Source: Shinella sp. (GTDB lineage Bacteria > Pseudomonadota > Alphaproteobacteria > Rhizobiales > Rhizobiaceae). From it: 64,000 bases of DNA. Location of the stretch: contig QFQX01000011.1 of assembly GCA_003248775.1 (NCBI GenBank), positions 62,001 to 126,000 on the forward strand, given 5' to 3'. The translations under genes and the position numbers were made by a program. The notes beneath the pieces are model-generated. The model was not told the origin of the DNA. It did no database searches and was given only the letters and a program-made list of their open reading frames with translations. How positions within the stretch are numbered: position 1 is the stretch's first letter; each line of letters opens with the position of its first letter. Shown one piece after another: positions 18,268 through 26,717 of this stretch.

Positions 18268-19095
18268 TCAGCCGAACCTGTATCCGGAATAGGGCTTGCC
18301 GCGGAATTCGCCGCGGAAGATGTGTTGGCCGGCGTCGTGACCGGCGGCTCCGGCTATAACGAACAGGGGCACGAGGTGATCGTGGTCTGGAACGTGGCAG
18401 GCCTGTGCGTCCGGGTTGCGTTCCCAGGTCGCAAGTTTTGCCGCCCTCTGGTCCGGGTCCTCGATTGCGACCGCATCGCTCAGCCAGTCGTCGAAGCGGA
18501 TGGCCTGCTGCTTGTGCTCGGGATTGTCGTGGAAGAACATCCGCATGTTGTGATAGCTCATGCCGGAGCCTACAATCAGCACGCCCTCATCACGCAGCGG
18601 CTCCAGCGCCTTGCCGATTGCCACATGGCTGGGAACGTCGAGCGTGTTCTTGAGTGACATCATCACCACGGGCACGTTGGCATCGGGGTAGGCGACCATC
18701 AGCGGGATGAAGACGCCGTGGTCGTAGCCGCGTTTGTCATCCTCCGCAGCCGGAATGCCTGCTGCCTCAAGAAGTTGTTTGGCCCGGTGCGCCACATCCG
18801 GAGCGCCCGGGGCGGGGTAGGTAAGTTCGTAGGTTTCGGGCGGAAAGCCAGAATAATCATAGAGCATTCCGGGCCGCGTGGCCGAACTCAGGGTCGGTAC
18901 AGGCTCCCGTTCCCAGTGACCGGAAACCATGAGAATGGCTTTCGGCGTGCGGCCAACATCTTTTGGAAGCGACTTCAGGAAGTCCGAAAGATCAGCCCAC
19001 GGTTTCTTGCCGTCCGGTCCCGCCGGGAATTGCATGAAGGGCCAGGGGCCGCCGCCATGGGGGATGAAATAGACCGGAAAACGGGTGTCGCTCAT
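18268..19095 (-). CDS. Class III extradiol ring-cleavage dioxygenase (YgiD/4,5-DOPA dioxygenase type)
   Basis: LigB-superfamily protein of 275 residues. Metal-binding histidines are seen in YFIPHGGGPWPF (His13), VSGHWERE and YDHGVFIPL; the fold signature VLIVGSGMSYHNMR is also present. E. coli YgiD and plant homologues cleave DOPA and related catechols; here the natural substrate is not known. The ATG at 19095 follows GAGG at a proper distance and matches the family start better than the ATG twelve bases upstream. It converges on ctaA with a ten-base gap. It ends with the usual GKPYSGYRFG. Confidence 0.88.
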   Translation of the reverse strand: MSDTRFPVYFIPHGGGPWPFMQFPAGPDGKKPWADLSDFLKSLPKDVGRTPKAILMVSGHWEREPVPTLSSATRPGMLYDYSGFPPETYELTYPAPGAPDVAHRAKQLLEAAGIPAAEDDKRGYDHGVFIPLMVAYPDANVPVVMMSLKNTLDVPSHVAIGKALEPLRDEGVLIVGSGMSYHNMRMFFHDNPEHKQQAIRFDDWLSDAVAIEDPDQRAAKLATWERNPDAQACHVPDHDHLVPLFVIAGAAGHDAGQHIFRGEFRGKPYSGYRFG

Positions 19096-19236
19096 GTCGC
19101 GCCTCATCTGTTGATGATGCGGAATATAGCAAGATCACCAGGGACAAACGATCCGTCGATCAGACGACGAATCGTTCACTTTGAGTGAACGGCAAAGCTG
19201 AGGTTCGTCAATTCTTGAGAACGTTGATGCGCTGCC

Positions 19237-20169
19237 TCAGGCGGAAAGCATCAGGTCCATGTTCTGAACAGCTGCCCCGGAAGCACCCTTGCCAAGATTG
19301 TCGAGAACCGCGACGAGGTTGACATGCGGGCCGCCCTGCGTGCCGAACACGAAAAGCTTCATCGTGTCCTGACCGGCCAGTTCTTCGGCGTCGATGCGTC
19401 CCAGCCTGGCGCTGTCCTCAAGCGAAACGACGCTGACGATGTCCTGCCCGGCATAATGCGCGACAAGGGCTGCATGGATCGTCTCGATCGTCGTGCCTTC
19501 CTTCAGGTCGTCCAGGAAGAGCGGAACCTGCACGATCATGCCCTGTGCAAAGCGGCCGACGGAGGGCGAAAACAGCGGTGCCCGGTCGAGCAGGCCGTGG
19601 GTCTTCATCTCCGGCACGTGCTTGTGCTTGAGGGGCAGGCCGTAGAGAAAGTTGTTGGCCGAAATGGCGTCGGGCCGGCTCTGGTCTTCCATCTGGGCGA
19701 TCATCTGCTTTCCGCCGCCGGTGTAGCCGGAGACCGCGTTGACCGTGACCGGATAGCCGTCAGGCAGGATGCCGGCGGCGCGAAGCGGCCGGATGAGGCC
19801 GATTGCGCCGGTCGGGTAGCAGCCGGGGTTGGCGACGAAACGGGAGGAGCGGATCTTTTCCGTCTGCGCCTTGTCCATCTCGGCGAAACCGTAGGCCCAG
19901 TCCGGGGCAATACGGAAGGCCGTCGAGGTGTCGATGATCCGGACCTTGTTGTTGCCGGAAATCATCTGCACCGCTTCCCGCGAAGCGTCGTCGGGCAGGC
20001 AGAGAATGGCGACGTCGGCGCTGTTCAGCAGGTCTTCCCGCATCGTCTGATTGCGCCGCTCCTCCTCGGGGATGGACAGCAGTTCGACGTCGCGGCGGCC
20101 GGCCATGCGGGTGCGGATCTGCAGTCCCGTGGTGCCGTGTTCGCCGTCGATGAAGATCTTCGCTGTCAT
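19237..20169 (-). CDS. argC: N-acetyl-gamma-glutamyl-phosphate reductase (type 2)
   Basis: Third step of arginine biosynthesis: NADPH-dependent reduction of N-acetylglutamyl phosphate. The 310-residue length and the start MTAKIFIDGEHGTTGLQIRT mark the short type 2 (ArgC2) family. The catalytic Cys117 lies in VANPGCYPTGAI; the later HKHVPEM motif carries the catalytic histidine. It is followed upstream by speB on the same strand, an order common in Rhizobiaceae. Both enzymes belong to arginine-linked metabolism. Confidence 0.96.
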   Translation of the reverse strand: MTAKIFIDGEHGTTGLQIRTRMAGRRDVELLSIPEEERRNQTMREDLLNSADVAILCLPDDASREAVQMISGNNKVRIIDTSTAFRIAPDWAYGFAEMDKAQTEKIRSSRFVANPGCYPTGAIGLIRPLRAAGILPDGYPVTVNAVSGYTGGGKQMIAQMEDQSRPDAISANNFLYGLPLKHKHVPEMKTHGLLDRAPLFSPSVGRFAQGMIVQVPLFLDDLKEGTTIETIHAALVAHYAGQDIVSVVSLEDSARLGRIDAEELAGQDTMKLFVFGTQGGPHVNLVAVLDNLGKGASGAAVQNMDLMLSA

Positions 20170-20238
20170 TTTATCGTCCCCTGTCAGGAGGTTGGTGGAA
20201 ATTCCGGAATCTGTTTCTGAGAATGCTGAATCAATATG

Positions 20239-21192
20239 TCAGGTGCGTGTCGCAAGCTTCTCGGCGCGCAGGCCGAGCATATACATCGCGACCGTCGCGC
20301 CCGCAATGGCGGTGATGTCGGCGTGGTCATAGGCCGGCGCGACCTCGACGATATCCGAGCCGCGAATGTCGAGCGGCCCGAGCTTGCGCAGAACCGAGAG
20401 CATCTTGGCCGAGGAGGGGCCGCCGGCAACGGGCGTTCCGGTTCCCGGAGCGAATGCCGGGTCGAGGCAGTCGATATCGAAGGTGAGGTAGCAGGGCCGG
20501 TCGCCGACATGGGCAAGGATCCGGTCGGCGATTGCCTGAGCGCCGAGGTCTTCGACTTCGTAGCCGTGCAGGATATGGATGCCGAAATCCTCCGGCGCAT
20601 GGGTCCTGATCCCGATCTGGATCGAATGGGTCGGGTCGATCACGCCTTCACGCACGGCGCGGCAGACGAAAGACCCGTGGTCGATGCGCTTGCCATCGTC
20701 GTCCCAGGTGTCCTGATGGGCGTCGAAATGCACGAGCGCCAGCGGTCCATGCTTGGCGGCATGGGCCTTGAGTAGCGGCCAGGTCACGAAATGATCGCCA
20801 CCGAGACCGAGCAGATAGGCGCCGGACGCAATGATCTTCGCGGCTTCCTTCTCGATCAGTCCGGGCGTTTTCTGGTGATTGCCGTAGTCGAGCAGAACGT
20901 CCCCATAGTCAACGACTGCGATCTTCTCGAAAAGATCGCGGGAAAACGGGTACTGCGGGTCGTTGTCGAAGATCGCGGAGGCGCGCCGGATCGCCTGCGG
21001 TCCGAAACGGGCGCCGGGCCGGTTGGAGACGGCAGCGTCAAAGGGGATGCCAAGGATGGCGGCATCGACATCCTTCAGCGACTTCGAGAACTTGCGGCGC
21101 ATGAAGGAGAGTGCGCCGGCATAGGTCGGATCGGTCGCCGCGCCGCGAACTGTCCTGGCGGTGAAGGCATTGTCGATGGATTTGCTCGCCAT
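20239..21192 (-). CDS. speB: Agmatinase (ureohydrolase family)
   Basis: Hydrolyses agmatine to putrescine and urea using a binuclear manganese centre. The 317-residue protein shows the three metal motifs of ureohydrolases: LGGDHFVTWPL, VHFDAHQDTWDD and TFDIDCLDPAFAPG. The last has the spacing of agmatinases more than arginases, but related guanidino-acid hydrolases share it, so substrate is inferred. Start ATG 21192 (MASKSIDNAF) has GAGA upstream; the frame itself is open 22 codons further. It lies between rpsI and argC on the same strand. Confidence 0.85.
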   Translation of the reverse strand: MASKSIDNAFTARTVRGAATDPTYAGALSFMRRKFSKSLKDVDAAILGIPFDAAVSNRPGARFGPQAIRRASAIFDNDPQYPFSRDLFEKIAVVDYGDVLLDYGNHQKTPGLIEKEAAKIIASGAYLLGLGGDHFVTWPLLKAHAAKHGPLALVHFDAHQDTWDDDGKRIDHGSFVCRAVREGVIDPTHSIQIGIRTHAPEDFGIHILHGYEVEDLGAQAIADRILAHVGDRPCYLTFDIDCLDPAFAPGTGTPVAGGPSSAKMLSVLRKLGPLDIRGSDIVEVAPAYDHADITAIAGATVAMYMLGLRAEKLATRT

Positions 21193-21287
21193 GTCTCTTG
21201 TCTCTGTCTCTCTCTGCGGAATTTGTCCGAACATAGGCGACGGGCAGCGATCCGCCAATTCGAAAACCCGATGAACCGTCCAAAACG

Positions 21288-21317
21288 AAAAAAGGCGGAG
21301 CCGAAACCCCGCCTTGA
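21288..21317 (-). terminator. Rho-independent terminator of rplM-rpsI
   Basis: On the minus strand, 25 bases after the rpsI stop, AGGCGG and CCGCCT form a GC-rich stem around a GGTTTCGGCT-type loop, followed directly by a run of six T. It separates the ribosomal operon from speB. Confidence 0.75.
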
Positions 21318-21341
21318 ATTCCGTTTCCGGATATCCAGCGA

Positions 21342-21809
21342 TTAACGCTTGGAGAACTGGAACGAACGACGGGCCTTGGCCTTGCCGTACTTCTTGCGTT
21401 CGACGACGCGGCTGTCGCGGGTCAGGAAGCCGCCCTTCTTCAGGACCGAGCGCAGGCCCGGTTCGAAGTAGGTGAGCGCCTTGGACAGACCGTGGCGAAC
21501 GGCGCCGGCCTGACCGGAAAGACCACCGCCGGTAACGGTAGCGATGATGTCGAACTGGCCGGTGCGGGCAGCAGCGACGATCGGCTGCTGCAGGATCATC
21601 TGCAGAACCGGACGGGCGAAATAGGTCGTGAAGTCACGGCCGTTGACGACGATCTTGCCGGAGCCCGGCTTTACCCATACGCGGGCGACAGCGTTCTTGC
21701 GCTTGCCGGTGGCGTAGGAGCGGCCAAGGGAATCGACCTTGCGGACATGCGCCGGAGCGGCGGCCTGCTCGGTGGTGCCGAGGTCCTTCAGGGAAGAGAG
21801 GTCAGCCAT
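21342..21809 (-). CDS. rpsI: 30S ribosomal protein S9
   Basis: Component of the small subunit near the P site. The 155-residue protein carries the S9 signature GGGLSGQAGAVRHGLSKAL and ends in the conserved RKKYGKAKARRSFQFSKR tail, whose terminal KR contacts the P-site tRNA. The N-terminal extension of about 30 residues (MADLSSLKDLGTTEQAAAPA) is usual in alphaproteobacteria. It lies two bases downstream of rplM, in one operon. Confidence 0.98.
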   Translation of the reverse strand: MADLSSLKDLGTTEQAAAPAHVRKVDSLGRSYATGKRKNAVARVWVKPGSGKIVVNGRDFTTYFARPVLQMILQQPIVAAARTGQFDIIATVTGGGLSGQAGAVRHGLSKALTYFEPGLRSVLKKGGFLTRDSRVVERKKYGKAKARRSFQFSKR

Positions 21810-21811
21810 TA

Positions 21812-22276
21812 TCAGGCGCTCCTTACGTTCTTGCTGTTCAGCTTGGCCACGTCGAGGGCAACCGGCTGCTGGGCTTCATGGGGATGGTTGGAACCGGCGT
21901 AAACGCGGAGGTTCTTCATCTGGCGACGGCCGAGCGGGCCGCGCGGAACCATGCGTTCGACAGCCTTTTCGATGACGCGCTCCGGGAAGCGGCCTTCGAT
22001 GATCTGACGAGCCGTACGCTCCTTGATGCCGCCCGGATAACCGGTGTGCCAGTAGTACTTCTTGTCGGAATACTTCTTGCCGGTCAGGGCGACCTTCTCG
22101 GCATTGATGACGATGACGTTGTCGCCGTCGTCAACGTGGGGGGTGTAGGTGGCCTTGTGCTTGCCGCGCAGGCGCATGGCAATAAGGGAGGCGAGGCGAC
22201 CGACAACGAGGCCTTCGGCATCGATGATGATCCACTTCTTCTCCACCTCGGCAGGCTTCTGAACGAAGGTAGACAT
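21812..22276 (-). CDS. rplM: 50S ribosomal protein L13
   Basis: Early-assembly protein of the large subunit, 154 residues. The L13 signature is seen in KKWIIIDAEGLVVGRLAS, DNVIVINAEKVALTGKKYSD and AVERMVPRGPLGRRQMKNLR. It is the first gene of the rplM-rpsI operon, and its promoter lies in the 280-base region up to 22556. No clear L13-type leader structure was recognised there. Confidence 0.98.
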   Translation of the reverse strand: MSTFVQKPAEVEKKWIIIDAEGLVVGRLASLIAMRLRGKHKATYTPHVDDGDNVIVINAEKVALTGKKYSDKKYYWHTGYPGGIKERTARQIIEGRFPERVIEKAVERMVPRGPLGRRQMKNLRVYAGSNHPHEAQQPVALDVAKLNSKNVRSA

Positions 22277-22556
22277 GGTATTATCTTTCCGTTTTGGACC
22301 CGTGCACCGCGAGGCGATCGGGCGTTTCTTGTTGCTTGGTTTCGCGCATGTGATGCACGAAACGAAAAAAGAATGCGGTCCGGGTGGGCCGCAAACTTGG
22401 GCGCTGTATAAGCTGAGGCTGTGTTGCGGTCAATAGCGCCGGATTTTGGGGCTTCTGGGAAAAGTTCAGCAAAAACAAAGTCATATTGGTGTGGTGTTAT
22501 TTTACCTCATTGCATGGCGGCGCTGAAGTCATGGAATCGGCTGCATTTCGGCTCTC

Positions 22557-22985
22557 TCAGCCTCTCGGCGGAATGGAATAGGTGGCGGTCGCCTGGGCGA
22601 TAGGCTCCGAGCTTCCCTCCTGACTGAGGATGGCGTCGATAACCGCAAGTCGTTTGCCGAGCTTGAGGATACGGCATGTGCAGGTGATCGGCTGGGGCTT
22701 CGGCAGGCGAAGGAAGTTGATGTTGAGGCTGGTGGTGACGGCGAGTGCCACCGGCCCTATATGGGCGAGCACTGAGGCATAGGCGCAAACGTCGGCGAGC
22801 GCGAACATGGCCGGACCGGAGACCGTGCCGCCGGGCCGCAGATGCCGTTCCGACGGGTCGAAGGTCATCGTGACCGCCCCGGGTTCCACCGCCGTCACCT
22901 TGAATACGCGCCCGTCCGTGTGGATTTGCGGAAAATCCGTTTCCATGAACTGGTTGATTTCCTCGGCGGTCATGATCGGCTGCAT
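22557..22985 (-). CDS. PaaI-type hotdog thioesterase
   Basis: Predicted acyl-CoA thioesterase of 142 residues, 4HBT/PaaI family. The hotdog-fold core is seen in LRPGGTVSGPAMFALADVCAYA, which includes the conserved Gly/Ser-rich turn and the acidic residue on the central helix. It is followed by VALAVTTSLNINFLRLPKP. GGGAGG precedes ATG 22985; the frame is open much farther upstream without similarity. It is divergent from the enoyl-CoA hydratase gene, and the two share a 108-base region, so a common acyl-CoA pathway is plausible but unproven. Confidence 0.85.
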   Translation of the reverse strand: MQPIMTAEEINQFMETDFPQIHTDGRVFKVTAVEPGAVTMTFDPSERHLRPGGTVSGPAMFALADVCAYASVLAHIGPVALAVTTSLNINFLRLPKPQPITCTCRILKLGKRLAVIDAILSQEGSSEPIAQATATYSIPPRG

Positions 22986-23093
22986 GTCGGACGGTTCCTC
23001 CCTTGGTCCAAGGCCTCGATTTTCGATGGCGAAGCCGGCGGCATTTATGGCAGGCTTCCGAGGATATGAAAACGAAAAGCCAGGGAGGTTGTC

Positions 23094-23924
23094 ATGGCGG
23101 AAGTGGTGTCGTTCAAGAAGAATGCAGGCGAGGTGGGAGAGGGGCCGGTATTGTCGGCTCTGTCGCACGGTGTGCTGCGCCTCACACTCCACAATCCGCC
23201 CGCCAATGCCCTGTCCATCGCCACCATGGAGGCCTTGATAGGCGCGCTGGAGACGGCGGGCAACGACCCTGAAGTGCGCGTTATCATCCTTGCCGCATCA
23301 GGCAAGCTGTTCTCGGCCGGCCATGACCTGAAGGAAATGACGGCGCACCGGACAGACCCGGATCGCGGCCGGGCTTTTTTCGAAAAGACCATGCGGCTCT
23401 GCGCTGACCTGATGCTGAAGATCACGCATCTGCCGAAGCCGGTGATCGCCGAGGTTGACGGACTGGCGACGGCCGCTGGCTGCCAGCTCGTGGCCTCCTG
23501 CGATCTTGCCATTTGCACGGACACATCGACCTTCTGCACGCCGGGCGTCAATATCGGCCTTTTCTGCTCGACGCCGATGGTCGCGGTCAGTCGCGCCGCC
23601 CATCGCAAGCAGGCCATGGAAATGCTGCTGACAGGGGAGACGATCGACGCATCCACCGCCAAGGATTTCGGCCTCGTCAACCGGATCGTGCCGAAGCAGT
23701 ATCTCGCTCAGGTCGTGGACAAATATGCGTCCGTGATCTCATCGAAGTCACCGCTGACGTTGAAGATCGGCAAGGAGGCCTTTTACCGCCAGATCGATAT
23801 GCCGCTCGATGAAGCCTATGACTATGCGGCCCGGGTCATGGTGGAGAACATGCTTGCGCGTGATGCCGCAGAAGGCATCAGTGCCTTTCTGGACAAGCGC
23901 CATCCGAATTGGACCGAGGAGTAA
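23094..23924 (+). CDS. Enoyl-CoA hydratase/isomerase family protein
   Basis: Crotonase-fold protein of 276 residues that would act on an acyl-CoA. The oxyanion-hole segments are NPPANALS with SAGHDLKEM, and DGLATAAGCQLVASCDLA. In the usual position of the second catalytic glutamate the sequence reads CTPGVNIGLFCSTPMVAVSR, so the pair of glutamates of classical hydratases is incomplete; related proteins lacking one glutamate include isomerases and other crotonases. An N-terminal extension of about 15 residues precedes the fold. The reaction is therefore uncertain, the family certain. Confidence 0.85.
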   Translation: MAEVVSFKKNAGEVGEGPVLSALSHGVLRLTLHNPPANALSIATMEALIGALETAGNDPEVRVIILAASGKLFSAGHDLKEMTAHRTDPDRGRAFFEKTMRLCADLMLKITHLPKPVIAEVDGLATAAGCQLVASCDLAICTDTSTFCTPGVNIGLFCSTPMVAVSRAAHRKQAMEMLLTGETIDASTAKDFGLVNRIVPKQYLAQVVDKYASVISSKSPLTLKIGKEAFYRQIDMPLDEAYDYAARVMVENMLARDAAEGISAFLDKRHPNWTEE

Positions 23925-24107
23925 CGTTTCCTTTTTCCAATGTACTTTTAGCTTTGGATGCATATCGTTATAGCTATTAATTATATCATAAAAAGATTAC
24001 GATGCGTACGATTGCAACTATAAGGCGACACTAATATTGATGAAAACAAAAAAAGAACATAGGAAGAACTTTGTGGAAAATTTATCGGCCAACGGAGGGG
24101 GGCTCCT

Positions 24108-24539
24108 ATGACGCTTGATCGCCGCATATCCTTGATTACTCTTGGTGTCGCTGATCTAGCGCGTAGCACCGCCTTCTATGAACGGCTCGGCTGGAGTCGG
24201 TCGAGCGCTTCGCAGGAAGCCATAACTTTCATCCAGCTCAAGGGTACAGTGCTTGCGCTTTTTTCGCGAGCCGCTCTCGCCGAGGATGCGGGCGTTGAAA
24301 ATACGCCTGTCGGTTTCTCAGGTGTCACGCTCGCCCATAATGTTTCGGACCCCGAGGAAGTCGATGCCGTCTTCGATTTTGCGATTTCCTGCGGCGCCAC
24401 TCTGGTGAAGAGGCCGGAGAAGATTTTCTGGGGTGGGTATTCCGGTTATTTCGCCGATCCCGACGGTCATCTCTGGGAGGTTGCCCACAATCCGTTTGCA
24501 CCGATGGACGCGCATGGACATCTTGCACTGCCGGAGTAA
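24108..24539 (+). CDS. VOC-superfamily (glyoxalase/bleomycin-resistance) protein
   Basis: A 143-residue protein with two beta-alpha-beta-beta-beta modules: ISLITLGVADLARSTAFYERLGW in the first, and YSGYFADPDGHLWEVAHNP, with the terminal metal-ligand glutamate, in the second. Members bind a divalent metal and act on small electrophiles or sequester drugs, but the substrate is unknown here. GGAGGGGGG lies before ATG 24108. The upstream 183 bases (23925-24107) are distinctly AT-rich and hold no gene. Confidence 0.85.
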   Translation: MTLDRRISLITLGVADLARSTAFYERLGWSRSSASQEAITFIQLKGTVLALFSRAALAEDAGVENTPVGFSGVTLAHNVSDPEEVDAVFDFAISCGATLVKRPEKIFWGGYSGYFADPDGHLWEVAHNPFAPMDAHGHLALPE

Positions 24540-24663
24540 CGAGGCGGCATTCCGGAACTGGTTGTATTTGATCGGTTGCGGGCAGGCCTTATTAAGAAAT
24601 GCGTTATATGCTGTGAGCAGGGGAATTGTTCGTGAGGCTGCATGCGGCCAGAAGGAGATTTCC

Positions 24664-25125
24664 GTGGAACACGATTTCTACCCCGCAGCCTATCTTGCCG
24701 AAATCCTGCATTCCGCAACAACAATAGTAGTTCTCGGCGCATCGGTAGATAAAAGGCGCCCCAGCCACTGGATTGCCGGCTTCCTGCTCGGTAAGGGGTA
24801 TCGCGTTTTCCCGGTCAATCCGAAATATGCCGGCCAGAACATACTGGGTCAGCCGGTTTATGCGAGGCTCATCGACATTCCAGTCAATATCGATATTGTC
24901 GATGTCTTCCGTCGAGCTGACCAGTTTGGTGAGGTCGTCGATGAAATCTTGAAGCTGCCGGAACTGCCGAAAGTTATATGGGGGCAGCTTGGCGTCCGTG
25001 ACGACGAGGCTGCCTCGCGAGCAGAAGCCGCCGGCGTGAGGATTGTGATGGATCGCGCGCTTGTAAGTGAATATCCGTTGGTTCACGAACTCCAGCACAC
25101 ACCCCGGCCGCGCTCCGCTGCCTGA
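24664..25125 (+). CDS. CoA-binding-domain protein (YccU type), diverged paralogue
   Basis: A 153-residue Rossmann-fold protein of the CoA_binding_2 family: TTIVVLGASVDKRRPSHWIAG, GKGYRVFPVNPKYAGQNILG and VDVFRRADQFGEVVDEIL. It is a clear paralogue of the gene at 25662, about 1 kb downstream. Where that copy and most family members have MNHCPAIEIPRL at the end, this one has MDRALVSEYPLVHEL and an extra tail, so the conserved cysteine is lost. It starts at GTG 24664 with AAGGAG six bases upstream. Function of the family is not established. Confidence 0.8.
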   Translation: MEHDFYPAAYLAEILHSATTIVVLGASVDKRRPSHWIAGFLLGKGYRVFPVNPKYAGQNILGQPVYARLIDIPVNIDIVDVFRRADQFGEVVDEILKLPELPKVIWGQLGVRDDEAASRAEAAGVRIVMDRALVSEYPLVHELQHTPRPRSAA

Positions 25126-25163
25126 ACGGCAGACGTCCGCAATCGCCGTTGAGCGCGTTTGTG

Positions 25164-25499
25164 TCAGAAACGAATCCAGGGGCGATGAAACATAGAGCCG
25201 TCATTGTCATCGACCGGTTCGCACGCCAGAACCGGGCAGCGGGGATTGTCGCGCGTCGGAACATAGGCGCGGGCGGCATAATCATGCTGTTCGCACTGAT
25301 TGTTGTCTCGCACATAGCGATCATAGAGCGTCATGCCGGCCACGCGCTTTGACGGGTAGCGAAGAATGACCGCGCCCTCGTTCAATACGGCCGCGCGGGC
25401 CGCTTCGCATGTCATCGACGGGGAATTGTAGCGTGAGATCGCCAGTGCTGGTGACGAGGCGACTGTTGCGGCGATGGCCAGTAGAACAAGCTTTTTCAT
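25164..25499 (-). CDS. Secreted small protein, function unknown
   Basis: A 111-residue protein with a typical signal peptide (MKKLVLLAIAATVASSPALA, cleavage probably after the last A). The mature part has four cysteines (MTCEAARAAV, NNQCEQHDY, NPRCPVLACEP), suggesting two disulfides in the periplasm. The pattern CEAARAAVLNEGAVILRYPS resembles small periplasmic rhizobial proteins of unknown role. GGAAAGG precedes the ATG at 25499. It lies on the opposite strand between two CoA-binding paralogues. Confidence 0.7.
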   Translation of the reverse strand: MKKLVLLAIAATVASSPALAISRYNSPSMTCEAARAAVLNEGAVILRYPSKRVAGMTLYDRYVRDNNQCEQHDYAARAYVPTRDNPRCPVLACEPVDDNDGSMFHRPWIRF

Positions 25500-25661
25500 C
25501 GATGTGCCTTTCCTCGTTCGGGAGCGAACCGGGGCGAGGGAAGCGTCCGCGGCTCTTTCATGCCTTGTTGCCGACTTTGCAAGTCCCATCTATCTGCTGT
25601 TGCGCAAACCATAGCGCAATTTGCCTGAAATTGCCATGAATAAGCATGAACGAGGATGTCG

Positions 25662-26096
25662 ATGCCTATCGATCACGACCGCTATGAAGATGCCTATCTC
25701 GCTGAAATTCTGAAGAGCACCGGAACGATTGCTCTGGTCGGTGCCTCGCCGAAACCCGACCGGCCCAGTTATGGTGTCATGCGGTTCCTGCTGTCTCGCG
25801 GCTACAAGGTGATACCCGTCAATCCGGGGCAGGCGGGCAAGGATATCCTCGGGCAGAAGACCGTGGCGCGCTTGGCCGATATCGGTGAAACGATCGACAT
25901 GGTCGATGTGTTCCGCGCTTCCGAATATCTGGGCGAGGTGGTCGACGATGCACTGGCGCTGAAAACCCGCCCGAAGGTGATCTGGTCGCAGCTTGGCGTC
26001 CGTGATGATAGCGCTGCGGCAAGGGCGGAAGCGGCCGGGATCAAGGTCGTCATGAACCATTGCCCGGCCATCGAAATCCCACGCCTCGGTCTCTGA
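25662..26096 (+). CDS. CoA-binding-domain protein (YccU type)
   Basis: A 144-residue Rossmann-fold protein of the CoA_binding_2 family. The family motifs are intact: GTIALVGASPKPDRPSYGVM, SRGYKVIPVNPGQAGKDILG, IDMVDVFRASEYLGEVVDDA, VIWSQLGVRDDSAAARAEAAG and the terminal VVMNHCPAIEIPRLGL. The ATG at 25662 has GAGG at the right spacing; an ATG two codons earlier does not. It sits next to the DUF6455 gene (convergent) and shortly before metY, an arrangement I believe is conserved in rhizobia. The biochemical role of the family is unclear. Confidence 0.87.
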   Translation: MPIDHDRYEDAYLAEILKSTGTIALVGASPKPDRPSYGVMRFLLSRGYKVIPVNPGQAGKDILGQKTVARLADIGETIDMVDVFRASEYLGEVVDDALALKTRPKVIWSQLGVRDDSAAARAEAAGIKVVMNHCPAIEIPRLGL

Positions 26097-26122
26097 GAAA
26101 GACCGGGACGCGGCGTGCCGTC

Positions 26123-26551
26123 TTACGCGATCAGGAAATCCGGATTGGCGCGAAGCGCATTCAGATGCTCGGCGTTGCCGCAGTAGTGACCGAAGTTCTC
26201 GGCAGCGACGCCGCGTGCCAGATCCTTGCGACATTCGCCCTTCGACGCGCAATGGGAGCAGGTGATCTGCATGTCGCGGAATTCGTTGCGCAAACGCAAC
26301 TCCACTTCTGTCGGGTCGATGTTCAGCGCACGCATCATCGCCAGCATTTCGTCGGCGGCATGGGGGCCAACCTTGGCAAGCTCGATCAGCTGATCCGGCG
26401 TAATTCCGCAATCATGGGCGATGTTGCGGATCGTCGAATCGTCGAGCGAAGCGATCATGTCGGCTTCGGCCGAGCTTTCCCAGCTCTTGGCGAACCAGCC
26501 GGCCAGACGCGAAAAAACAGTTCTGGTAGCATTATTGACTGCAGTTTCCAT
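26123..26551 (-). CDS. DUF6455-type cysteine-rich protein
   Basis: A 142-residue protein in two parts. The N-terminal helical half contains IRNIAHDCGITPDQLIELAK, like DUF1127-related small proteins. The C-terminal part has the cysteine pattern CSHCASKGECRKDL followed by HYCGNAEHL, which should bind a metal, perhaps an iron-sulfur cluster or zinc. GGAGGTG lies before ATG 26551; a much longer frame is open upstream but overlaps metY in antisense. The metal-binding assignment is inferred from cysteine spacing only. Confidence 0.75.
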   Translation of the reverse strand: METAVNNATRTVFSRLAGWFAKSWESSAEADMIASLDDSTIRNIAHDCGITPDQLIELAKVGPHAADEMLAMMRALNIDPTEVELRLRNEFRDMQITCSHCASKGECRKDLARGVAAENFGHYCGNAEHLNALRANPDFLIA

Positions 26552-26717
26552 CGAAACACCTCCATTTTGAGGCGATCCTGAGCCTCTGGCGATGTGGTCG
26601 CATTGACTTCGATCAATCCTGCAGGGCCTGCCGCTCGCCGGCGTGACGAAAAAGCCGGCTGACAACCGAAGGCCAGACGTTATGATCCGCCCAACCAAAT
26701 CAAGGGAGGTTACAATC

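Noticed and set aside
26552..26717. Possible SAM-II riboswitch before metY
   Set aside because: A few bases resemble the start of the motif, but the conserved core and pseudoknot partners are absent.
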